Below, one piece after another: positions 1-6,334 of a DNA stretch of 32,570 nucleotides. Numbering within the stretch: the stretch's first letter is position 1; each line of letters begins with the position of its first letter. This DNA is from a virus, in IMG/VR virus record IMGVR_UViG_3300031758_000318, positions 1-32,570 of that record; one strand, written 5' to 3'. The position numbers and the translations under genes are program-made. Below the pieces are notes generated by a model. That model searched no databases, was not told the origin of the DNA, and worked only from the letters and a program-made list of their open reading frames with translations.

Positions 1-2
1 TG

Positions 3-767
3 AGACCACTTGTAACTACTTACCCAATAAGTGGTTCAGGTAAAACTATTGAAGTTCCTGTGTACCCAACAATTAGTGCTTCAGCAGTAAACGAAGCATC
101 TGATTTATCAAACACAGCAGTAAACCCTACTTCAGCTACTATCACAGCTTCTGAAGTTGGTGTTATGACAACATTAACTGACTTAGCTAGAGATTCAGCT
201 AGTAGAAATGTTGGTGCTGACATTGGTAAATTATTCGGTGAAGCAATCGCTAAAAAAGTTGATACTGATTTAGCAGGACTACTTGATGACTTTGCATCTG
301 CAAACGATCAAGGTGGTGCTGGAACAGAATTGACTGCTGACTTGCTTTTCAAAGCACAAGCTATTTTAAGAAGTGCAAATGTACCTGCACCTTACTATGC
401 TGTGTTTCACCCTAAAGCTACTTTCAATTTAAAGAAAACTTTAACACAACCAGCTTACACAACTACAAGTTCTGGTTATGCAATTTCTGAAATTGGAAAT
501 GAAGCTTTAAGAAATGGATATATCGGTAGAATTGCTGGTATTGATATTTTTGAAAACGCAAACATTTCTATTGATGCTTATGATGATTCATTCGGTGGAG
601 TATTTCACCCACAATCATTAGGTTTAGCATTAAAAGAAGATTTCAAAGTTGAGACTCAAAGAGATGCTTCTCTAAGAGCAACTGAGATCGTATCTAGCAT
701 TACTTATGGAGTAGGTGTATTAAAAGACACTTATGGAGTAACTGTAAAAACTGATACTGCTCTTTAA
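3..767 (+). CDS. Major capsid protein, C-terminal part (5' end outside window)
   Basis: The reading frame is open from the first bases, so the gene starts before the window; 254 residues are visible. The GTG at 60 is an internal valine codon. The chain has the alternating helix and strand texture of HK97-fold capsid proteins, with a P-domain-like helical stretch (GKLFGEAIAKKVDTDL) and a C-terminal segment with FHPQSLGLALKEDFKVET followed by SITYGVGVLKDTYGV, typical of marine siphophage capsids. It would form the icosahedral shell. The next genes are connector and tail genes, and the probable scaffold gene sits at the opposite end of the window. The HK97-fold assignment rests on pattern recognition and context, not on an alignment. 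Confidence 0.85.
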   Translation, partial: RPLVTTYPISGSGKTIEVPVYPTISASAVNEASDLSNTAVNPTSATITASEVGVMTTLTDLARDSASRNVGADIGKLFGEAIAKKVDTDLAGLLDDFASANDQGGAGTELTADLLFKAQAILRSANVPAPYYAVFHPKATFNLKKTLTQPAYTTTSSGYAISEIGNEALRNGYIGRIAGIDIFENANISIDAYDDSFGGVFHPQSLGLALKEDFKVETQRDASLRATEIVSSITYGVGVLKDTYGVTVKTDTAL

Positions 768-776
768 TTAAACTTC

Positions 777-798
777 GGTGGGGTGTAAAAGCCCCACC
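777..798 (+). other. RNA hairpin with loop TGTAAAAG, downstream of capsid gene
   Basis: A 7-bp stem (GGTGGGG at 777-783, CCCCACC at 792-798) encloses the loop TGTAAAAG. It lies between the capsid stop and the start at 813. No T-tract follows, so it is not a classic terminator. The same loop recurs in a hairpin on the minus strand at 20303-20324 with a different but fully paired stem. Confidence 0.75.
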
Positions 799-812
799 AA
801 CTAAATATTACT

Positions 813-1277
813 ATGGCAAATTTTTCTACTGATACAGATTTAACATTTTACCAACCAGATATTTTAACTTTTGGAATAGCTAACTTTACTTCTCCAAATG
901 ATTACCACGCACAAGCACGAGCAGATATAGAACGAGATTTAAGAATAAGATGGTTTCCAGTTTACTCAAAAGAAACTTATAGAGATATAGCAATCCTAAA
1001 CACAACTGAAATGGACGCAACATTATTAACTGATGCACAATTTAAAAGAGCAAGTGTATTTAGAGTAATAGGTTTTTATTGCTGTCCACAATTAACTAAA
1101 TTCAATTCAAACGATAACCCTGACAGATTCCAAGTTATGATGAAACATTATCAACAAATGTATGCAGATGAATTTGAAGCAATTTTAAGAGATGGTGTAG
1201 AATATGATGCTGATGATTCTAATACGATTGCTGATGCAGAAAAAGCACCTTATCATAGACTTAAACTAATTAGATGA
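813..1277 (+). CDS. Probable head-tail connector/adaptor protein
   Basis: A 154-residue soluble protein directly after the capsid gene, rich in helix-forming segments (DYHAQARADIERDLRIRWF and MMKHYQQMYADEFEAILRDGV). This is the position and size of gp6-like adaptor proteins that dock on the portal and build the neck of siphoviruses. It carries a CC pair in the middle (FYCCPQL). Its stop overlaps the next start as ATGA, so it is translationally coupled to the next neck gene. No strong ribosome site precedes the ATG at 813; a hairpin ends 14 bases upstream. The function is inferred from size and gene order. Confidence 0.6.
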   Translation: MANFSTDTDLTFYQPDILTFGIANFTSPNDYHAQARADIERDLRIRWFPVYSKETYRDIAILNTTEMDATLLTDAQFKRASVFRVIGFYCCPQLTKFNSNDNPDRFQVMMKHYQQMYADEFEAILRDGVEYDADDSNTIADAEKAPYHRLKLIR

Positions 1278-1717
1278 AGATTACTGTTGAGGACAATTCA
1301 TTACAAGTTGCTAAGAACTTTGAAAAACAAGTAAGAGAACAACCACAAATAGTTAAGACTGCATTAGGAAGAACTGCTGAGTTCTTAATGGGTATTATTA
1401 AACAAAGAACTCAAAAAGGTATGAGTGCAGATGGAACTTCATTCCCACCATACACAGAAGCTTATAAAACATTTAGACAAAATGCTGGACGACAAACACA
1501 ATATCCTGATCTAAACTTCTCAGGTCAAATGTTATCTAACATTACACAAAGATCAAATCCAAGTTATGCAATAATTTACTTTGCTAATAAATTCCAAAAT
1601 ACTAAAGCACTAGGTAATCAGAAGAAAAGAAAATTCTTTGCAATTGGTGCAAGAGAAATACAACCAGTAATGAATGTATTTATGAAAGAATATAATAAAC
1701 TAAGTACAATTAAATGA
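1274..1717 (+). CDS. Phage virion morphogenesis / neck protein (HK97 gp10-like or Mu G-like)
   Basis: 147 residues with the hallmarks of the virion-morphogenesis (tail completion) family: an N-terminal helix, then IIKQRTQKGMSADGTSFPPYTEAY, matching the family pattern of a basic helix followed by G-x-S-F-x-P-x-x-x-x-Y. It ends with a basic KKRKFFAIGAREIQPVMNVF segment, resembling the family's conserved R-x-F-x-G-L stretch. Such proteins complete the neck or tail terminus before head-tail joining. It overlaps both neighbours by four bases (ATGA), inside a connector-to-tail gene series. The family is recognised by eye; the exact subfamily is uncertain. Confidence 0.65.
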   Translation: MKITVEDNSLQVAKNFEKQVREQPQIVKTALGRTAEFLMGIIKQRTQKGMSADGTSFPPYTEAYKTFRQNAGRQTQYPDLNFSGQMLSNITQRSNPSYAIIYFANKFQNTKALGNQKKRKFFAIGAREIQPVMNVFMKEYNKLSTIK

Positions 1718-2154
1718 GCAAACGAGAAGATATAGCATCTAATATAGTTACAACAATTTCAACTGGAACATCTCCTATAACTTTAAAAAAAGTTACGAGA
1801 GAACCTTTTAATGTTGATGAGTTATCTGAACAACAATATCCAGCTTGTTTCGTGCAATCAGGAAATGAAGTTAGATCAGATGAAACAATGACATCAAGTA
1901 CAATTACAAGACAAGCAACAGCAGATTATGTAATCGTTGGTTATGTTAAAGGAACTCCAACAAATATTGATACAAAAAGAAACGAATTAATTACAACGAT
2001 TGAAACAAGACTAAATTCTGATAGAACACGTGGTGGGTATGCAAAACAAACTCAGGTAGTAGAAGTATCTACTGATGAAGGAGTTTTATTCCCAATAGGT
2101 GGTATCAGAATGGTGGTGCGAGTTATGTATCAATACACTTCTGGCACACCTTAA
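1714..2154 (+). CDS. Probable tail terminator protein
   Basis: 146 residues. The pattern is of tail-terminator or minor tail U-like proteins: an N-terminal helix (KREDIASNIVTTIS), a strand with FNVDELSEQQYPACFVQSGNE, a central TADYVIVGYVKG strand, then an ELITTIETRLNSD helix and a final GGIRMVVRVMYQY strand. Proteins of this shape form the ring that caps the tail tube and joins it to the head. It lies immediately before the tail tube gene, the usual place. It overlaps the previous gene by four bases, and a 23-bp gap with a good ribosome site separates it from the tube gene. Confidence 0.65.
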   Translation: MSKREDIASNIVTTISTGTSPITLKKVTREPFNVDELSEQQYPACFVQSGNEVRSDETMTSSTITRQATADYVIVGYVKGTPTNIDTKRNELITTIETRLNSDRTRGGYAKQTQVVEVSTDEGVLFPIGGIRMVVRVMYQYTSGTP

Positions 2155-2177
2155 TATAAACAAACAAGGAGAACAAC

Positions 2178-2564
2178 ATGGCAACTCATACTGGCTCAGA
2201 AGGAACTATTAAAGTTTCATCAACAACAGTAGGTGAACTTAGAAGCTACTCTTTAGAGCAAACTGCTGACACTATTGAAGATACTTCAATGGGTGATACA
2301 AACAGAACATATAAATCTGCTTTAAAAGGTTGGTCAGGTTCAGCATCATTATTTTTTGATGAAGCTGATGCAGGACAATTACTTTTAGTTCTAGGAACAG
2401 AAATAGCTTTGAAAGTGTACCCAGAAGGTGCAAGTTCAGGCGACAAATATTACTATGGTCAAGCAATCATAACTGGTAGTAACGTATCAGCATCTTTTGA
2501 TGGAATGGTAGAAGCTGAAGTAACATTTACTGGAACTGGTGCTTTAACATTTGGAACTGCGTAA
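2178..2564 (+). CDS. Major tail (tube) protein
   Basis: 128 residues, almost entirely beta-strand in character with many Ser, Thr and Gly. It starts GSEGTIKVSSTTVGELRSYSLEQTADTIEDTSMGD, the pattern of the phage tail tube fold of short siphovirus tube proteins. It ends with AEVTFTGTGALTFGTA. Hexameric rings of this protein would stack into the tail tube around the tape measure. A strong ribosome site (AAGGAGAA, 8 bases before the ATG) suits a highly expressed structural gene. The tail chaperone and tape measure follow, as in most siphoviruses. Confidence 0.8.
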   Translation: MATHTGSEGTIKVSSTTVGELRSYSLEQTADTIEDTSMGDTNRTYKSALKGWSGSASLFFDEADAGQLLLVLGTEIALKVYPEGASSGDKYYYGQAIITGSNVSASFDGMVEAEVTFTGTGALTFGTA

Positions 2565-2590
2565 TTAATTATTAATTAGAAAAGGAAGAT

Positions 2591-3102
2591 ATGAACGTTA
2601 TAGATAGAGTTAAAAGTCAATTTGAATCTTTAGGTATTAAGAAGATTGAGGTTGCTGAGTGGGGCGAGGAAGGCAAACCTTTAATAATATACTGCTCACC
2701 ATTTACATTAGGTGAAAAAAGAAACCTATTCAAAGGTGCAAGAAATGATGATCTAGCAGTATTAGTAGATGCAATCGTTTTAAAAGCTAAAAATGCTGAT
2801 GGAGAAAAAATATTCAAGCTAGATGACAAACAAGTATTATTGAATAATGCTGATGCAAATGTTATAGCTAGAGTAGCAACAGAAATGTTAGCTGGTGTTT
2901 CTTACGAGGAAGCTGAAAAAAAGTAAGAACTGATACTGAACTGTTTTCCATTTTAAGTTTGTGTCAGGAATTAAATAAATCAATGGAAGAAGTTTTGTGT
3001 TTAACACAAGATGAATTTTATTATTGGATAGCTTACTTTAAAGTGAAGGCAGAACGAGAAAAACTACACTATGGCAGATCAGCAACTAAACATAAAACTT
3101 AA
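2591..3102 (+). CDS. Tail assembly chaperone with programmed -1 frameshift (gpG / gpGT type)
   Basis: The zero frame gives a 111-residue G-type protein ending at the TAA at 2924-2926. Just before this stop, in zero frame, is the heptamer A AAA AAG (2917-2923), a classic -1 slippery site. Slipping back one base continues reading from 2923 for 59 more residues to a TAA at 3100-3102, giving a 170-residue G-T fusion. The T part contains LTQDEFYYWIAYFKVKAEREK, the aromatic pattern usual for T domains, and runs 32 bases into the tape measure gene. G and GT proteins chaperone the tape measure during tail assembly, with the ratio set by frameshift efficiency. An alternative is independent translation of the T part from the ATG at 2983. 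No clear downstream stimulatory structure was seen. Confidence 0.85.
2917..2923 (+). promoter_or_regulatory. -1 ribosomal frameshift site A AAA AAG
   Basis: The heptamer is in the correct phase (A, AAA, AAG) directly before the zero-frame stop TAA. It sits in a 7-A run (2916-2922) followed by G. It is the same heptamer as the known E. coli dnaX slippery site. Position and phase match the G/GT frameshift of lambda-like tail operons. Confidence 0.85.
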
Positions 3103-4765
3103 TGCGATTGATAATACATCAAAAGCTTTTAGTGGTGTAAAAGGTTCAATACTAAGTTTAAGAAACGCATTAATAGGTTTAGGAATAGGTGCAGTAATAA
3201 AACCAATCATAGATATCACTAAAGAATTTGAAACTTTAAGAACAACTTTAAGATTTGTAACTGGTTCAGTTGAAGGTGGACAAAAAGCATTTAGCTTATT
3301 AAGAAATTTATCTAGACAAACACAATTTTCTACCAAAGAATTATCTGACACATTTATTACATTACAAAATGCAGGAATAGAACCAACAGATGAATTATTA
3401 AAAACATTTATAGATACTGCTTCTGCTACTGCTAACTCATTAGATACTTTAAACGACTTAACAAGATTATTTGCTAAAGGTGCTACTGGTGCTGGTATAG
3501 GTGCTCAATCATTATCTCAATTAGCTTCTAAAGGTATTCCAGTATTTCAAATACTAGAAAAAGAATTAGGATTAACAAGATCACAATTAAACAAATTTGC
3601 TGAAGATGCAGAAGGTTCAGAAATTATATTAGAAGCTTTACAAAAAGGTTTAGCAAATACATTTGGTGGGGCTTCATCACAAAGAGCAGGAGATTTAGCA
3701 ATAGTATTTAAAAATCTATTTGAGAATTTAAAAGATGTTGCTGATTTAATTGCAACTGATGGTGGCTTTAGCACTTCATTTAAAGAGTTATTAAAAACGT
3801 TTGGAGATTTATTAAAAACATTAGAACCAGTAATTGCTATACTTGGTAAACTATTAAATTTTGTAACAGAACTTGCTAATGTTGGACTTGTATTATTAAA
3901 CAATTCATTAAAATTAGTTCTTGGCACTCTAGATAAAGTTGTTTCAGGATTAAGTAAAGTTGTAGGATATGGTTCTGGCTTACCAAAAACAGTAGGTTTA
4001 GATGAAGATAGAACAGTAGCACCACCAGAAATAACTAAAGCTAAAATAGAAGATAAATCTTTTATTGGTTTATTAGAAGGTAAATTAAAAGGAGAAATTG
4101 CTTTAGCTGATTTAGCATTTAGAAGTCTTAACAAAACTTTAGCTGAAGGAACAATTATAGGTATTAAAAATGTTTCTGTTGCTATTGCAGAATCTATTGT
4201 GCTTGGTAAAAAACTAACAGATACATTTAGAGAATTAGCACAAAAAGTATTAGTTAAAATTTTATCACAATTAATAGAAGAACAATTAGTAAAAATAGCT
4301 TTAATAGCTTTAGATCAATTAAAGTTAATTATTGCTAAACAACAAACAGCAGAAATTATAAAACAAAATGCTTTATTGTCTCAACAAAGATCAATGGGTG
4401 GTGGGGGTGGTGGTGGATTCCTAAGTACAATTGCAAGAATAGGATTTAACGCATTTGCTGGTGGTGGAAGTGTACCATTAGATGCACCTAATTTTTATAA
4501 TCCAGTAATGGAAGCAGAAGGTGGTGCAGTTAGAGGTGGTATGCCAATTACAGTTGGAGAACGTGGTAGAGAATTATTTGTACCTAACACAAGTGGAACT
4601 ATTGTGCCAAACCATGAAATTGCAAATACTGGAACTAATATAACATTTAATATTCAGGCAAATGATGTTAGAGGTATTAGAGAATTATTAATTGATAATA
4701 GAGCAACCATAATTAACTTAGTTAATCAGGGTGCTAATCAAAAAGGAAAATCTAACGTAGTATGA
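3071..4765 (+). CDS. Tail tape measure protein
   Basis: At 564 residues this is a short tape measure; with the usual rule of about 0.15 nm per residue it predicts a tail of roughly 85 nm. The N-terminus (KLNAIDNTSKAFSGVKGSI) is the family opening. Residues 90-200 hold the ATQFSTKELSD-like and LARLFAKG-like region (TQFSTKELSDTFITLQNAGI, LTRLFAKGATGAG) of lambda H/TP901-like tape measures. Hydrophobic helices occupy about 250-290 and 390-430. A glycine run (about 442-449) precedes the conserved tail VGERGRELFVPNTSGTIVPN. It follows the G/GT chaperone and ends in an ATGA overlap with the next tail gene. It sets tail length and may be ejected through the envelope. Confidence 0.92.
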   Translation: MADQQLNIKLNAIDNTSKAFSGVKGSILSLRNALIGLGIGAVIKPIIDITKEFETLRTTLRFVTGSVEGGQKAFSLLRNLSRQTQFSTKELSDTFITLQNAGIEPTDELLKTFIDTASATANSLDTLNDLTRLFAKGATGAGIGAQSLSQLASKGIPVFQILEKELGLTRSQLNKFAEDAEGSEIILEALQKGLANTFGGASSQRAGDLAIVFKNLFENLKDVADLIATDGGFSTSFKELLKTFGDLLKTLEPVIAILGKLLNFVTELANVGLVLLNNSLKLVLGTLDKVVSGLSKVVGYGSGLPKTVGLDEDRTVAPPEITKAKIEDKSFIGLLEGKLKGEIALADLAFRSLNKTLAEGTIIGIKNVSVAIAESIVLGKKLTDTFRELAQKVLVKILSQLIEEQLVKIALIALDQLKLIIAKQQTAEIIKQNALLSQQRSMGGGGGGGFLSTIARIGFNAFAGGGSVPLDAPNFYNPVMEAEGGAVRGGMPITVGERGRELFVPNTSGTIVPNHEIANTGTNITFNIQANDVRGIRELLIDNRATIINLVNQGANQKGKSNVV

Positions 4766-5364
4766 GTGGCACATTCCCTTCAAGTCCAGCACCTAGAGAT
4801 GTAGCAATTAGTTCTAACCAGAACACTATTGTAACTACAACTGCATCTGGGAGACGACAAGCAAGACAAATTGATGGACAAAAATTCAGATTAAGACTTA
4901 GATTCCCAGTTATGACTAGAAGTGAGTTTGCACCTATACTTGCTTTTATAATGAAACAAAGATCACAAATGGAATCATTCCAATACACTCCACCAACTGT
5001 TGATGATTCATTAGGTTCAGCTAATACAGTTATATCTGTAAATGGTGCTGTTAGTGCTGGTGCTACTTCTTGCTCAATAGATGGTATGGGAAACAATTTA
5101 ACTGGTGTACTTAAAGCAGGAGACTTCTTTAGATTTACTGGACAGAATAAAGTTTATATGTGTGTAGCTGATGTATCTTCTAATGGTTCTGGTGCAGGAA
5201 CATTAACATTTGAACCACCATTAAGATCAAACGTATCTGACAATGCAGTATTAATTTATTCTAATGTAGATTTTACAGTTGGACTAACTGGAGATATTCA
5301 AGAATTTACAATCGGTACAGAAAACTATTTCCAATACGAAATTGATCTTATAGAGGTATTGTAA
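4762..5364 (+). CDS. Distal/minor tail protein
   Basis: A 200-residue, strand-rich protein. The N-terminus has FPSSPAPRDVAISSNQNTIVTTTASGRRQARQ, then a helix-containing part with FPVMTRSEFAPILAFIMKQRSQMESFQY, and a C-terminus GDIQEFTIGTENYFQYEIDLIEVL. This matches the size, place and style of the small distal tail proteins between the tape measure and the tip proteins in lambda-like and GTA-like tails (the slot of gpM or Dit). It is coupled on both sides: ATGA with the tape measure, TAATG with the next gene. The precise family was not identified. Confidence 0.6.
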   Translation: MSGTFPSSPAPRDVAISSNQNTIVTTTASGRRQARQIDGQKFRLRLRFPVMTRSEFAPILAFIMKQRSQMESFQYTPPTVDDSLGSANTVISVNGAVSAGATSCSIDGMGNNLTGVLKAGDFFRFTGQNKVYMCVADVSSNGSGAGTLTFEPPLRSNVSDNAVLIYSNVDFTVGLTGDIQEFTIGTENYFQYEIDLIEVL

Positions 5365-5918
5365 TGACAAGATCATTAAGTGCTGGAGTATTAGCCGAAA
5401 TAGCAACTAATAAACTTAATCCAGTTGAACTTGTTTATCTAGGAATTAGTACTGGAACTTATTACACAGATCATTATAAAGATTTAACATTTGATGGAAA
5501 TACTTATACAGCTTCATCATTATTCTTAGGAAGTTCAGAAGTACAAGAAACTGCTGATGTTGCAGTAAATAATCTTACACTTAAATTCTCAGGTGCAGAT
5601 TTAACAATCATATCTTTATTGCTTAACAATAACTACATGAACAAACCTGCAAAAGTTTATAGAGGTTTCTTAGATGATAGTCAGGCATTAATAGCTGACC
5701 CATTTCTTTTATTTGATGGAAGAATATCTAGTTTTACACTAGAAGAAAATGCAACAACATCATCTGTTAATGTTATTATAGCTTCTCATTGGGCAGATTT
5801 TGAAAAGACTTCAGGAAGAAGAACTGCTGAGAACTCACAAAAATTACATTTTCCTAATGATAAAGGAATGGAGTTTGCAAGTAAGACTGCACAAAAGATT
5901 AAGTGGGGTTCTGCATAA
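5364..5918 (+). CDS. Minor tail protein, DUF2163 / gpL-slot type
   Basis: 184 residues. It contains NKLNPVELVYLGISTG, then YKDLTFDGNTYTASSLFLGSSEVQETADVAVNNLTLKFSG, and ends HWADFEKTSGRRTAENSQKLHFPNDKGMEFASKTAQKIKWGSA. The beta-rich opening and the G-R-R-T...FP-x-D-K-G-x-E-F-A ending are typical of phage proteins of the DUF2163/BR0599 group, which form the baseplate hub connection in GTA-like and lambda-like tips. It starts at the TAATG overlap and its own stop overlaps the following ATG by one base. The hub role is inferred from gene order. Confidence 0.65.
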   Translation: MTRSLSAGVLAEIATNKLNPVELVYLGISTGTYYTDHYKDLTFDGNTYTASSLFLGSSEVQETADVAVNNLTLKFSGADLTIISLLLNNNYMNKPAKVYRGFLDDSQALIADPFLLFDGRISSFTLEENATTSSVNVIIASHWADFEKTSGRRTAENSQKLHFPNDKGMEFASKTAQKIKWGSA

Positions 5919-6334
5919 TGAATGATTTATATAGAATAGTACATCTGTATAGACAATTTCCTAAATACAATGAATACACTTATGAAGATTTAGTTAAAAT
6001 GATAACTCCCTCTTTAAACTTAGATCAATACCAAATTCATAGAGTTGGCACAGAAGATGTTGGATATACAAACTGGGCTTTTTTAAGTGATACAGTTGAA
6101 CAAAGATTTAAACTTACTGGAAGATTAAAAGCTAATGAATGGAATTGTGGAGACAATGTTTGGCACATTGAAACAATAGCTAAAAGTCATTTAAGAGAAA
6201 TTATGAAATGGACTAAAGAATATTTTAGAACAAAATTACAAATTAACCAACCAATTAAATGGTTAAGAATTAAAGATCACACAATTTATAGAAGATCAGA
6301 AAAATATAAAAGAGAATTTCATATACACGCATGA
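5918..6334 (+). CDS. HlyC-like toxin-activating lysine acyltransferase family protein
   Basis: A 138-residue protein starting at the ATG that overlaps the previous stop. The alternative GTG at 5903 lies inside the previous gene and is less likely. Residues 53-57 (WAFLS) and 75-82 (WNCGDNVW) match the two signature blocks of HlyC-type acyltransferases (W-A-x-L-S and W-x-x-G-D-x-x-W). Asp79 would be the catalytic Asp and His9 a candidate for the N-terminal catalytic His. HlyC enzymes move fatty acyl chains from acyl carrier protein to lysines of RTX toxins. No RTX toxin is encoded here. The gene lies where lambda-like phages keep the gpK peptidase, between the gpL-slot and J-like genes, so a tail-tip protein is the likeliest substrate (inference). 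Confidence 0.75.
   Translation: MNDLYRIVHLYRQFPKYNEYTYEDLVKMITPSLNLDQYQIHRVGTEDVGYTNWAFLSDTVEQRFKLTGRLKANEWNCGDNVWHIETIAKSHLREIMKWTKEYFRTKLQINQPIKWLRIKDHTIYRRSEKYKREFHIHA

Noticed and set aside
60-767. Capsid gene beginning at the GTG at 60
   Set aside because: The frame is open upstream to the window edge and encodes a matching continuation, so the GTG is an internal valine codon.
777-798. Rho-independent terminator after the capsid gene
   Set aside because: The stem is strong, but no T-run follows and connector genes needed with the capsid lie directly downstream.
3547-4134. 195-codon open frame on the minus strand inside the tape measure gene
   Set aside because: It opposes a strongly supported gene, has no ribosome site and a composition typical of a reverse shadow.
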